NCBI GenBank assembly: GCA_027036935.1
Contig: JALWCE010000151.1
Location: 1 to 51,288, forward strand
Source of the DNA: Nitratiruptor sp.
GTDB lineage: Bacteria > Campylobacterota > Campylobacteria > Campylobacterales > Nitratiruptoraceae
Reading direction: 5' to 3'
DNA: 51,288 nucleotides
Position 1 is the stretch's first letter; every line of letters starts with the position of its first letter. A program made the translations under genes and the position numbers. Shown here one piece after another: positions 1-9,657 of the stretch. The notes beneath the pieces are model-generated. The model did not search any database. It was not told the DNA's origin and saw only the letters and a list, made by a program, of their open reading frames with translations.

Positions 1-505
1 TCTCATGGGTAAATGTTCCACTTTCAAATACTAACTTTGCATCATTTCTACTGCTTATCTCTAAAAAAACTGTTTTGTTATAATCACAATATTCGCCTGT
101 ATTTTTATGTTGATAATCTGTTGGTGCCTTTAACCTATACTCACCAATTACAGCTACGCGTGCAACTCCTCCGATAGGCAAAGTGTTAAAAACTTTCTGA
201 AGGCTTCTAAATGCCTTGTCGCGACTCGTTCCTTCATTATTGTCATCCCCATTTTGCTGATCCACATAAAATGTCCTGTCAAATTGCCCCAACGCTCCGC
301 CTACATCATCCCACACTCTTTTGCGAAACTTTGCCACATTTGGCACATTGGTAGTTCTTTTTTGCCCATTTTCGTCGATGTATTCCATCGGCACGTCAAG
401 TGGATTTGGGTTGTAGTGTAGGTCGTACATCTTGCGAAACACATTGGATGCGTTGCTTACCGTATCCAGCACTTTCTGGCTTATTTCAGTGAGGTTTATT
501 CCCAT
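1..505 (-). CDS. phage tail fibre-like protein (partial)
   Basis: Translated by hand from ATG at 505: MGINLTEISQKVLDTVSNASNVFRKMYDLHYNPNPLDVPMEYID...; runs off the window edge. Confidence 0.6.
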   Translation of the reverse strand, partial: MGINLTEISQKVLDTVSNASNVFRKMYDLHYNPNPLDVPMEYIDENGQKRTTNVPNVAKFRKRVWDDVGGALGQFDRTFYVDQQNGDDNNEGTSRDKAFRSLQKVFNTLPIGGVARVAVIGEYRLKAPTDYQHKNTGEYCDYNKTVFLEISSRNDAKLVFESGTFTHE

Positions 506-508
506 CGT

Positions 509-1201
509 TTACTCCTTTAGCTGTAGATGTGTTTTCAAAAGTCCAATTTCTTGAGCGTTTGCCAGTATCTGGCTGCCTTGCACTGCGCTGTTTGCCAGCA
601 TCGTTAGCGAAAGCGTCTCGATGTCGGCTCCGTTTTTTACCGCCTTTTGCTCCAACTCTTTTAGCCGTCCATTGGTCTCCTCCTTAAACACATAGTAATC
701 CGCCATCGCTATGGCAAAGCTTCCGCTCTGTCGTGATAGCTTCAGCACTTCGCCCCCAAGAGCCGCAGCCACCTCCAAGATGGAGAGCTCTTGCTCCGTC
801 TCGTAAAAGGGCAGATACCCAAAATCCAAAAGCTCCTGGGCGTTTTGGTAGCGAAGCTGGATCTTGAATGTTTGTCTGAGCATCGGCGGGAATGGAAAAG
901 GGGGCTTTGCCAGCATAAAGAGCGTGCCATCTTCCAAGAGCAGCCCCGCCGTTTTGGTGTAGTGGGTGGCTTCATCTGGAGAGACGTCGCAGACAAACTC
1001 CACCGTGTGATTATCTACAATGGTGTAGAGCGAAATATCCTTTTGCAGCCATCCTGATAGCGAGTCTTTGTTTGGATTGAGCTCCACATCCTCCTCGCTA
1101 AAGACAAAGCTTTTCACCTTTACCCGCTCGCCTCTTGTGTTTGCTTCCAAAAGCGCATAGATTCCTTGCGCAGTGACGATACTCTCACCTACCGGATTCA
1201 T
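509..1201 (-). CDS. phage tail-collar/tail fibre N-terminal-like protein
   Basis: 230 aa ORF, position after tail protein I, P2 gpH-like N-terminal pattern. Confidence 0.6.
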   Translation of the reverse strand: MNPVGESIVTAQGIYALLEANTRGERVKVKSFVFSEEDVELNPNKDSLSGWLQKDISLYTIVDNHTVEFVCDVSPDEATHYTKTAGLLLEDGTLFMLAKPPFPFPPMLRQTFKIQLRYQNAQELLDFGYLPFYETEQELSILEVAAALGGEVLKLSRQSGSFAIAMADYYVFKEETNGRLKELEQKAVKNGADIETLSLTMLANSAVQGSQILANAQEIGLLKTHLQLKE

Positions 1202-1917
1202 TCCATCTCCTTACAGTTCGCAGTTGCTATGCTCTCTCCCGCACATCCGCACGCCACCAAAAGCGCATAGAAGTTTTGGCTTCTTAGACCCACGGCGTTG
1301 GCGGAGGCTCTTGCTTCCCCTACAGCGCCGCTTCTTAGTATCTGTTTTGCTTGCGCGCTATTTGCATACCCTTTTGCAGCTGTGCAGCTTTTTGCCTCCC
1401 CTAAGCCTCCGCTTCGCATCAAGGCACTATGCGCCACTTTGTATGAGAGCAAGAGTTCCCCAAGTTTGGAGCGTATATTTTTGGTAAACTCCACCAGCCG
1501 CATAATCTGCTCCACAAGCTCTTTGGTGATTGCTCTATCGCTGACTGAGAGATCCAGATCGAAGATGTAGGGAGGCTTGCCGGTCTCAAACCACTCTTTT
1601 ACCTCCGCATCCAGCCCAAAGGCGTAGAGCACCTCTTTGACGGCTGCCACGGTGCCAAGCTTTGGATAGTGTTTTTGTGCATACAAAATAAGCTCTCTCG
1701 CTCTAGGCTCAAAATCTTTGAATCTATTTGCTTCATAATTGTTGGCCAAAGCATCCAAGAAGCGCTCATCTATCTTTAAAGCGTCGTGAAAATCCTCTAT
1801 CGCTCCCAGCGCCTCTTGGATCTTTGCAAGCTCTTTGCAGCCCACCACATCCAATGCATTGATTTTCTCATCAATATTGGTTGGCAAAATGCTTTTACAG
1901 CTCATCGCCCACCTCAT
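1198..1917 (-). CDS. phage tail protein I (P2 gpI-like)
   Basis: 239 aa ORF; DALANNYEANRFKDFEPRARELILYA...LGTVAAVKEVLYAFG pattern; operon order J-I. Confidence 0.75.
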   Translation of the reverse strand: MRWAMSCKSILPTNIDEKINALDVVGCKELAKIQEALGAIEDFHDALKIDERFLDALANNYEANRFKDFEPRARELILYAQKHYPKLGTVAAVKEVLYAFGLDAEVKEWFETGKPPYIFDLDLSVSDRAITKELVEQIMRLVEFTKNIRSKLGELLLSYKVAHSALMRSGGLGEAKSCTAAKGYANSAQAKQILRSGAVGEARASANAVGLRSQNFYALLVACGCAGESIATANCKEME

Positions 1918-2974
1918 ATGTCACCAAAGTAGCGCCAAGCCTGGCGATGGAGTAATCATCGATGCGCAGATTCTCGCTTGGCGTTTGCAGCACCACATCC
2001 CGCATGCCATCTACCATCAACGCATCAATCACTTTTGCTTGGCTGATGTCTTCCCCGATTTTTGTCTTGGCAAAGACTCTTTGTAGATTTTCCAAAGCCT
2101 CTACATAGACTTTGGCGCTATCGGTCTTTGTAGAGATTTTTAGATGCGCTTGCACATCAAAGCGCACCTCTTTGGCTGCGAAAATCTCCAATTTATCCGT
2201 CAGAGGCCGCACATCTTCAGCGCTCAATGTATTCCACACCCGCTCTCGCATCGCCTCATCCATTGTCTTAGCCCAGTAGATCACATGCACCACGCCAGGA
2301 CTTGGACTCACCACTTTCACATCTTCGATGCGCTCATCAGCTTTGTATGCATACCCGGCATAACTCAAAGCGCTGCCTGCCGTGGATTTGTGCGCCAAGC
2401 TCACACGAATACGCTCTTTGAACTCCTCATCGCTCTCAGCATCGCTACCATCTTCAAAGGGCGTGAGCTGTTTGACCTTGAGATAGGGCATAGGAGTGGT
2501 CTGCACTTGGGTTTTAATATCCAAAAAAGCAACCTCCATCTGTAGCTCTATCTCTCCCTCTTTTTGCGTCTCGCCCGGCATAAACACCACATCCTCCACC
2601 AAAAGGGCAAAAAACTCCCCGCTCTCATCACTGAGCCGAAAACCCTTTGGCACTCTGTATTCATAAGGAAGAGGTGCCAGCAGTGTTAGCTGCGCTTTTG
2701 CTCTTGGTTTGGAGCCCTTGAGGCGATAGAGTCCATAGAGCGTCTTAGCCAGCGCATCCAAGTCACTCCCGCTTGCAGTAGAGAGAAAAAAGGCTTTGGC
2801 CAAAGAGTTGAAATAGGCTCTTAAGTGCAGCTCCCTATAGGCAAAAGCTCTTAGCACCAGCATAGCCGTATCGCCCTCTGCTGGGTTCCACTGTGGCAAA
2901 AACTTCTTTGTCAGCGCTACAAGTTCCTCCAAAATCGCTTCGTAGCTGAGCTCTTGCACCACTTTTGGCATCAT
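1895..2974 (-). CDS. baseplate J protein (P2 gpJ-like)
   Basis: 359 aa ORF, baseplate J-like N-terminus (EGDTAMLVLRAFAYRELHLRAYFN) and DEEFKERIRVSLA. Confidence 0.85.
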   Translation of the reverse strand: MMPKVVQELSYEAILEELVALTKKFLPQWNPAEGDTAMLVLRAFAYRELHLRAYFNSLAKAFFLSTASGSDLDALAKTLYGLYRLKGSKPRAKAQLTLLAPLPYEYRVPKGFRLSDESGEFFALLVEDVVFMPGETQKEGEIELQMEVAFLDIKTQVQTTPMPYLKVKQLTPFEDGSDAESDEEFKERIRVSLAHKSTAGSALSYAGYAYKADERIEDVKVVSPSPGVVHVIYWAKTMDEAMRERVWNTLSAEDVRPLTDKLEIFAAKEVRFDVQAHLKISTKTDSAKVYVEALENLQRVFAKTKIGEDISQAKVIDALMVDGMRDVVLQTPSENLRIDDYSIARLGATLVTYEVGDEL

Positions 2975-3270
2975 CTTGGCGCCACTTTCGCTCGTATTCC
3001 AAATGTTTCGCTGCTATGAGGCATTACCTCCACCCGCTCGCACCGAACTCTTTTAACCCACATATCTATTGCCTCGTGCGTATATTCGATAGCTCTGAGC
3101 CTCGTCTCATCGTCAAAGGTGCGATCTCTTAGCTCATAGAGCCTGCTGCCATAAAGCGGATTCATAGGAATACTTCCTTGTCTTGTAATCAGCACTCTTC
3201 TAATCTCCTCCGCCACATCGATTATGTATCCATCGCTATCAGTAATGGAATGCTCCACTTGCACTATCAT
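2971..3270 (-). CDS. baseplate wedge gpW / gp25-like
   Basis: 99 aa; EEIRRVLITRQGSIPMNPLYGSRLYELRDR pattern. Confidence 0.85.
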   Translation of the reverse strand: MIVQVEHSITDSDGYIIDVAEEIRRVLITRQGSIPMNPLYGSRLYELRDRTFDDETRLRAIEYTHEAIDMWVKRVRCERVEVMPHSSETFGIRAKVAPR

Positions 3271-3761
3271 CTTGGATGCCCATGGTGCGTAAGATCGCCA
3301 AGCTCGTCGTAGATACTCTTGGCTACACGCAAGTTTTTGCTGATGCTTACCTCACCATCGAAGTTGATGGAAAGCGCTTTGAAAGAGAGCTTTTTTGCAG
3401 CTTCTACCTGCACCTTGCCATCTTCGATAAGAATGCGCACGGGATTTTTAGGATCGATTTCTATGATGATGTTTTTCTCGTTGGCACCCTCTGACTCTTT
3501 GTTGTTTTTGTGGTAGATTCCCGGTAGCACTATCCCAAAGTTTGCGTTACCATAAGGGCACAAAACGCTCACTTGCTGCCCAACTCTTATGGGAATCCAC
3601 ACCTTTACAAAGTCGCTGTTCCACAAAAATACCGGCAAAAAATCGGTCACTCTGCCGTGAATATCCACTCTAGCAAGGGCTTTTCCTTTATCGCTTTTTA
3701 TCTCGCAGACTTTGCCAAGTTGCACCACATTGTCTATGCGACGAATGAGCTCTTGGGTCAT
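3267..3761 (-). CDS. baseplate assembly protein V (P2 gpV-like spike)
   Basis: 164 aa; gpV-like N-terminus and LCPYGNANFGIVLPGIY. Confidence 0.8.
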   Translation of the reverse strand: MTQELIRRIDNVVQLGKVCEIKSDKGKALARVDIHGRVTDFLPVFLWNSDFVKVWIPIRVGQQVSVLCPYGNANFGIVLPGIYHKNNKESEGANEKNIIIEIDPKNPVRILIEDGKVQVEAAKKLSFKALSINFDGEVSISKNLRVAKSIYDELGDLTHHGHPR

Positions 3762-4009
3762 AGCGATACTTTCAAAAATGCCAAAAGATGCTCCAAACCA
3801 AACTCTTTAAAAAAGTATGTAATGGCAGCTCCTGCGATGAGCCACTTGATCTGGTTGTTGGTCTGGCGAAATTTTGCAAACTCGTTTTTCATATCTTCAA
3901 GCGCCTTTGTGAGCTTCATCATCTCCTCTTTATGCTCTTGTCGCATAACCGCAAAGTCGCGCTCTATTACTTCCATCTTTGTTTCAAGTTTGACGACGCG
4001 ATCTTCCAT
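3758..4009 (-). CDS. small coiled-coil + C-terminal hydrophobic protein (XhlA/holin-like)
   Basis: 83 aa; coiled coil followed by IKWLIAGAAITYFF. Confidence 0.45.
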   Translation of the reverse strand: MEDRVVKLETKMEVIERDFAVMRQEHKEEMMKLTKALEDMKNEFAKFRQTNNQIKWLIAGAAITYFFKEFGLEHLLAFLKVSL

Positions 4010-4058
4010 TTCCTATCCGTTTTTTCCTGCAATTGTTTCACATTGTGAGCCAAAAAGC

Positions 4059-4080
4059 GTCCAAATATCGATATTTGGAC
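4059..4080. promoter_or_regulatory. 22-bp perfect palindrome between divergent tail and head operons
   Basis: GTCCAAATATCGATATTTGGAC, flanked by inverted GCAATTGT (4029-4036) / ACAATTGC (4103-4110). Confidence 0.6.
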
Positions 4081-4129
4081 ATCTTTTGCCACGCTTTAGC
4101 GCACAATTGCAAAAAGCAAAGGAGGTGGA

Positions 4130-4852
4130 GTGAACACAATCTTTATCGCGCTCAATACCACGGCCAAAAAAGTCAAGCTTGCGCCAAAAGGGGTGGTGAG
4201 CGGGTATGACGGCAGGGTCTTTGTGGTGGATGAGGCCACTATAGAAGAGACAAAAAGAAGAGGCATCGATATTGCACTCAATGTAGAGCACTGCTTTACT
4301 GACAAAGCCTGCAAGGCGGTAGGATGGTTTAAGGTAGAGAGCCTGGAGCTAACAGACGATGGGGTCTATGCAGTGCTAGAGCTAACCCCTGAGGGCAAAG
4401 AGCTCATAGAGCAAAAGGCCTATAGGTATCTTAGCCCCGAATTTGAGACAGACCAAAAGACGCGCCATGTGGATGCGATTGTGGGGGTGGCTCTAGTCAA
4501 TACCCCAAATTTCAATCTTGAGATCAATCACAAAGGAGAACAGATGGAGATACAAAAAGAGCTTAATAAAAAAGAGGAGCAGATCGCAGCGCTACAAAAG
4601 GAGCTCAACAAAAAAGATGAGCAGATCCAAAAGCTCACCGACACCATCAAAGAGCTACACCTCAATAGCGCTATTGCTGCCAAAAAGATCTTGCCGGCTG
4701 AAAAGGAGCATCTTAAATCTATGGATCTCAACGCCCTGCAAGCCTACTTGCAAACCAGAGAGCCCCTCGATCTTGACGGTAGCGGTATCGAGCACAACAG
4801 CAAGCAAGATGATGCACTCAAAATAGCACAGCAACTTGGATGGGAGGAGTAA
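4130..4852 (+). CDS. Mu gpI-like prohead protease/scaffold
   Basis: 240 aa; protease N-terminal half, coiled-coil scaffold C-terminal half; GTG start with AAAGGAGGTG SD. Confidence 0.8.
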   Translation: MNTIFIALNTTAKKVKLAPKGVVSGYDGRVFVVDEATIEETKRRGIDIALNVEHCFTDKACKAVGWFKVESLELTDDGVYAVLELTPEGKELIEQKAYRYLSPEFETDQKTRHVDAIVGVALVNTPNFNLEINHKGEQMEIQKELNKKEEQIAALQKELNKKDEQIQKLTDTIKELHLNSAIAAKKILPAEKEHLKSMDLNALQAYLQTREPLDLDGSGIEHNSKQDDALKIAQQLGWEE

Positions 4853-4853
4853 T

Positions 4854-6026
4854 ATGGGAGTCATCAACGGAACAGTTTTGCAAGTAGTGGCCAAAACTTT
4901 CGCCAAAGAGTTTAGCAAGACCTTCAACGAAACCGAGAGTTTCTATGACAAGCTGGCTACGGTAGTCAATGCCAAAACCCCCACGGTGGACTACACCTGG
5001 ATCGGTCAGATGCCAAAGATGCGTGAATGGGTAGGGGAGCGCGTGGTCAAGGATCTTAAAGCCTACAAATACACCATCACCAAAAAGCGCTTTGAAGCCA
5101 CTATCGAGATGGATAGAGACTATATCATCTACGACAACTTAGGCGCTATGAAGCCCCAGATCCAAGAGCTTGCCCAAAGCGCCAAACACCACTACGATGA
5201 GCTGATTGTAGAGCTTATCACCCAAAACGGCGCTTGCTATGACGGCAAGAAGTTCTTTAGCGACCAGCACAAAGTGGGCAGCGCCACCTACTCCAACATC
5301 TCTACCCAAAAGCTCTCCCAAAGCGCCTTTTTGGCTGCGCGCGCTGCGATGCGAAAAATCGCAGGCGATCAGGGCAAAACCCTCAAAATCCGTCCCAATC
5401 TCTTGGCGGTGAGCACAAACTTGGAAGAAGAGGCGCTGCGCATCCTAAGAGCCGATACAATCGATGGCACCACCAACATCACAAAAGGGATGGCGGAGCT
5501 TTTGGTGATCGATGATCTACCAGATAATGCCTGGATGCTGCTGGATACCTCAAAAGCCATCAAGCCATTTATCCTCCAAGTCAACCGCAAGCCAAAACTT
5601 GTGGCGATGGATAGCGACAAGGACTATAGCGCCTTTATGAAAGCATCCTACCTCTATGGCGTGGACGCGGAGCACAACGCAGGCTATGGACTGTGGCAGC
5701 TGGCATATTTTAGCGATGGGAGTGCAGTGGAGGTAGCTAATGAGCTAGAGAGCATCCTTAGCGAGGTGCTCTCCAATCCCAAACTCATCACGGAGGAGCT
5801 CATCCAAAAAGCGATCGCTGACGCTGAGGAGATCGTGGGGGCAAAAGAGTTAGAGATCCCCTTTTTTCTTGATATTGCGCTCTATCGTTTTTTCGTGCGT
5901 GTGCGCGCCAAGGCGCCTCAAAGCGTCAAGGATGCGTATGAAAAAGCGATAGCAAGGCTCCAAAAAGCGCCTATAAAAAAGAGCACGCTAGCAAAAGTGG
6001 CACAAAGGCAAAGCATATGGATATAA
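4854..6026 (+). CDS. Mu gpT-like major head subunit
   Basis: ORF track starts at 4836; likely ATG at 4854 (MGVINGTVLQVVAKTF...). Confidence 0.8.
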   Translation: MGVINGTVLQVVAKTFAKEFSKTFNETESFYDKLATVVNAKTPTVDYTWIGQMPKMREWVGERVVKDLKAYKYTITKKRFEATIEMDRDYIIYDNLGAMKPQIQELAQSAKHHYDELIVELITQNGACYDGKKFFSDQHKVGSATYSNISTQKLSQSAFLAARAAMRKIAGDQGKTLKIRPNLLAVSTNLEEEALRILRADTIDGTTNITKGMAELLVIDDLPDNAWMLLDTSKAIKPFILQVNRKPKLVAMDSDKDYSAFMKASYLYGVDAEHNAGYGLWQLAYFSDGSAVEVANELESILSEVLSNPKLITEELIQKAIADAEEIVGAKELEIPFFLDIALYRFFVRVRAKAPQSVKDAYEKAIARLQKAPIKKSTLAKVAQRQSIWI

Positions 6027-6364
6027 TCAAAAAGATACAAACGCTGCAAAAGATCCACCCCTTTATTCTGCTCGAGGATGAGCCAAACAGCGAAGGAGAG
6101 TATATCTTTTTTAGCCACATAGAAGATCCGCGCCCAGGCTTTAGCAACTATGTATTCAATGTCTATATCGTCAAGGACATCGTAAGCCAAGAAGATCTTA
6201 AGGATCTTAGCCTCTTGCTTGATAAGCTTTTGAAGCTCACTAGCGAATACTTTAGCATTCGCAATATGAAGCCTTTGAAGCTGGGGGACTTTTTTGTTAC
6301 CTACCACTTTCAGATCGTCATTAATGAAAACTTTGAAGAGGTCTATGGCGATGTCCTTGCATAA
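6017..6364 (+). CDS. hypothetical phage protein in head module
   Basis: 115 aa, overlaps both neighbours. Confidence 0.6.
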   Translation: MDIIKKIQTLQKIHPFILLEDEPNSEGEYIFFSHIEDPRPGFSNYVFNVYIVKDIVSQEDLKDLSLLLDKLLKLTSEYFSIRNMKPLKLGDFFVTYHFQIVINENFEEVYGDVLA

Positions 6365-6809
6365 AAGAGCCTATGAGCTGTTTAAGCTGGGATTTTCTCT
6401 TACGCAAATCGCTGCTACGATGGGTGTGACGCGCCAGACTGTGGCCAATTGGAAGAAAAAGGAGCGCTGGGAGGAGCTGCAACTAAGTGAGCAAGTAATT
6501 GATGCGGAGCACAAAGAAAAAGAGTTTTTGCTAGAGCTCATCAAAGAGTGGGATAAGGCTTTGTTGGAGCTAAAAAATAGCGACCTTGCAAATAGGCTCA
6601 CCCTTTTAGAGCGCTACACCAAGCTCTACTACAAACTCAAAAACACCAACAAAGAGCACGCCACTACCCAAAAGCTCAAAAAGGAGCATATAGCCCTGGA
6701 GTGTATCAAGCGCTTGGCTGATCTGGCCGTAAGCAAAAAAAGAGAGGACGTGGCGCAATTTTTCTCTGCCTATAGCCAAGAGATAACGGAGGCGCTGGAT
6801 GGATCGTGA
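6351..6809 (+). CDS. phage small terminase-like HTH protein (Mu gp27/DUF1804-like)
   Basis: HTH ELFKLGFSLTQIAATMGVTRQTVANWKKKERW; directly upstream of large terminase; start re-called from 6294 to 6351. Confidence 0.7.
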   Translation: MSLHKRAYELFKLGFSLTQIAATMGVTRQTVANWKKKERWEELQLSEQVIDAEHKEKEFLLELIKEWDKALLELKNSDLANRLTLLERYTKLYYKLKNTNKEHATTQKLKKEHIALECIKRLADLAVSKKREDVAQFFSAYSQEITEALDGS

Positions 6810-8247
6810 GGAGCTTATAGAGTATCTGCGCTCTTTGCCAGAGCAGATCAGCACTACTGATACCCAAAGAGCCAAAAGAGATTTTTGGTATTTTGTGCGA
6901 AGCTACTTAGCGCATCACATTGAGTTTAGCCAAAAAGAGAGCAGCCGCTTTCGATCCTTCATCTATCAAAATATCGACAAGCTCACCAAGCGCCACCGCT
7001 TTTTGCTCTTTAGCGCCTACAGGGGAGCTGCCAAAACCACGCTGCTCTCAACCTTCTATCCATTGTGGGAGATCGTGCGCAAAAAGAGGCGCTTTGTGGT
7101 GCTCATCGGCGCCACCCAGCCTCTAGCCAACGCCATTTTGGAGCTCATCATCACAGAGCTTACAGAAAACAGAGCTTTGCAAAGAGATTTTGGTATCAAA
7201 GTGCTCTCACAAAAAACCGAATCGATCACCCTCAAAGTAGAAGAGCACAACTGCAAAATCGTAGCTTTTGGAGCGGGAGCGAAAATCAGGGGTATCAAAT
7301 ATCTCTCCTTTCGCCCCGACTTAATCATCGTCGATGACTTGGAAGAGGATGAGCTGGTGCTTAACAAAAACTACCGCGACAAACAAGAGCGCTGGTTCAA
7401 AAAGGCGCTGATGAAGCTGCCAAGCAGAAAAGGCAAAGCCAATATCATAATGGTGGGTACAATACTCCATCACGATAGCGTCTTTGTGCGTTTGCAAAAG
7501 ATTGCCGACTTTTACCGAAATTTTCCTTTGGTGCTCGATTTTAAGTCGTGGAAGCTGGATGATCCAAGCCTGGATGTAAAGAGCTTGCAAAAGGAGTTTG
7601 CGGAGGATAAAGAGGCCTTTTTACAAGAGTATCAAAACGTGCCTCTATCCAAAGATGCTCTCACCTTTAGCCACTACAAAACTTTTGAGCAGATGCCAAA
7701 GTGCGACTTTTACGCTATAGGCATCGACCCGGCTATGGGCAAGGCAAAAGGAGACTACTTTGGCGTGGCGGTGCTGGGGTATGAAAAGCAGGCCAAGTGC
7801 TTCTATCTCACAGCCACCGGCTACAAAAAAAGCCCCACCCAGATGATCGCCACCATCATCTCTTTGTATCTGCGCTATGCCAAAAAGGCGCAGACCATCT
7901 TGGCTATAGAGACGGTAGCCTATCAGGAGTTTTTCAAAGATGTGCTAAGGCGCGCAGCCCTTCAAAGCGGCGTCTCCATCCCCATCAAACCCATCAAAAA
8001 CAGCGCCCCCAAGGAGCTGCGCATCAACGCTTTGGCGCCTCTTATCAAAGATGAGATCATCCTCATTGATGCCAAGGCGCATCTGCTGCTAGAAGAGCTC
8101 GATACCTACCCAAAAGCGGCGCACGATGATCTATTGGATGCTGCCGAGATGGCAAAGCGTGTTTTTGATATTGGAGGGGGTATAGACTACAAACTTGTGC
8201 GTCGCCACGCGCGCCAGATCACAAAAAGGCTTAAATTTGCTTTCTAA
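6799..8247 (+). CDS. large terminase (Mu gp28-like)
   Basis: 482 aa; Walker A-like SAYRGAAKTT, Walker B LIIVDDLEEDE, RNase H-like nuclease FYAIGIDPAMGKAKGDYFG. Confidence 0.9.
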   Translation: MDREELIEYLRSLPEQISTTDTQRAKRDFWYFVRSYLAHHIEFSQKESSRFRSFIYQNIDKLTKRHRFLLFSAYRGAAKTTLLSTFYPLWEIVRKKRRFVVLIGATQPLANAILELIITELTENRALQRDFGIKVLSQKTESITLKVEEHNCKIVAFGAGAKIRGIKYLSFRPDLIIVDDLEEDELVLNKNYRDKQERWFKKALMKLPSRKGKANIIMVGTILHHDSVFVRLQKIADFYRNFPLVLDFKSWKLDDPSLDVKSLQKEFAEDKEAFLQEYQNVPLSKDALTFSHYKTFEQMPKCDFYAIGIDPAMGKAKGDYFGVAVLGYEKQAKCFYLTATGYKKSPTQMIATIISLYLRYAKKAQTILAIETVAYQEFFKDVLRRAALQSGVSIPIKPIKNSAPKELRINALAPLIKDEIILIDAKAHLLLEELDTYPKAAHDDLLDAAEMAKRVFDIGGGIDYKLVRRHARQITKRLKFAF

Positions 8248-8349
8248 GCCATTTTTTGCCTTGAGGTATATCAAGGTATGGGAAAAAATTTTTAAACGCT
8301 TTTAAACGAATTTAAACGCAATTTAAACATATATCAAAAAAGGTTTACG

Positions 8350-9657
8350 ATGCGATACACACTGCCAAGGATTGTGAGTGAGAGTGAGATCAAATTTATC
8401 ACCATCGAAGAGGTCAAGCGTGCGCTTGAAGAGAACGAGTTTGATACATTGATGCAATTATACCATCTCTTCTTGCATCGCGATCTCAAAATCGCGGAAG
8501 GGATCGAAAAAAGAAGAGATGCCATTTTGGCGCTGGAGTGGAGCGTAGAGGGTGGTGGGAAGTTTATGGAGAGCTTTTTAGAGCGCTTCAATCTCCAAAG
8601 CCTGCTGCGCCACCTCACAGACGCCATCTACTACGGCTATGCCATCATCGATATAGCCTGGGATGTGCAAGATGGCTACCTCTATCCCCATATCAAAAAG
8701 ATCCCTCCCTTGGCTTTGCATTATGATAGCTTGGATGAGGAGTTCTACTTTTTTAGCAAAGAGTCTCAAAAGATACCCCTCAAAAACATCCAAAACAAGA
8801 TCCTCTTTTACAACCACACAGCAAGCGAGCAGATCCACAATGAAAATCTGGCATACAATATTCTCTTTTATGCCATTCTCAAGCACACCGCCATTACATT
8901 TAATATGCAATATTTCGACTCTCTTGCCATTCCGCCGCTTATCGTCAAAGGCAGCGAACTGGACAATGAGAAAAAGGTCCAAGAGCTTATCGATGAGATC
9001 GTGAGGCTCAAATCCAACTCCTTTGGGGTCTTTAACGACACCATCACCATCGAGAGCCTCAAAGCCTCCACCCAAGCGGACTTTCTCTCACTCATTCGCT
9101 ACTTTGATGATCTCATAGCCCAGTATATCACGGGCGGGGTGCTCACAGGAGATGTCAAAGGGGGCAGCTACGCCCTTGGCAAAGAGCAGGCAAAGAGGCT
9201 CAAAGAGAAAATCAAAGGGGATGCGAAGCTTATCGAAAGCGCCATCAATAGCTTTTTGGCGATGGTGCTGAGGCGCAATGTTGCAAATCCCCAGCCTGTG
9301 CAGTTTCGCTTTTTGCTCGATGACAAAGAGGATCGCAAAGAATTAGCCACGCTCATCGCCACGCTCTCCCAAAGCGGCTATGAAGTCCAAAGCGGCTACA
9401 TCGAAGAAAAACTTGGTATCCCCATCAAAAAAAGAGCCATAGAGCACAACCGCGCCAAGGCGCTCAGCTACCAAGAGGCGCAATTGCAAAAGCTGCCGGA
9501 TGTGGAGGGCATTGAAGAGGTGCTCAAGATCCTCTCACAATGCTCAAGTTTTGAAGAGGCGCTAGCACGCATAGAGCGCCTGGAGAATCCAAAGCTAGAA
9601 ACCGCCCTTGAACGCCTCATCTTTGCAAACTCATTACTAGGAGCACTAGAAGAGTGA
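8350..9657 (+). CDS. portal protein (Mu gp29-like, DUF935)
   Basis: 435 aa; EKRRDAILALEWSVEG, GGSYALGKEQ. Confidence 0.9.
   Translation: MRYTLPRIVSESEIKFITIEEVKRALEENEFDTLMQLYHLFLHRDLKIAEGIEKRRDAILALEWSVEGGGKFMESFLERFNLQSLLRHLTDAIYYGYAIIDIAWDVQDGYLYPHIKKIPPLALHYDSLDEEFYFFSKESQKIPLKNIQNKILFYNHTASEQIHNENLAYNILFYAILKHTAITFNMQYFDSLAIPPLIVKGSELDNEKKVQELIDEIVRLKSNSFGVFNDTITIESLKASTQADFLSLIRYFDDLIAQYITGGVLTGDVKGGSYALGKEQAKRLKEKIKGDAKLIESAINSFLAMVLRRNVANPQPVQFRFLLDDKEDRKELATLIATLSQSGYEVQSGYIEEKLGIPIKKRAIEHNRAKALSYQEAQLQKLPDVEGIEEVLKILSQCSSFEEALARIERLENPKLETALERLIFANSLLGALEE

Noticed and set aside
791-1057. Many 60-150 aa plus-strand ORFs opposite tail genes
   Set aside because: Shadow ORFs of well-supported minus-strand phage genes
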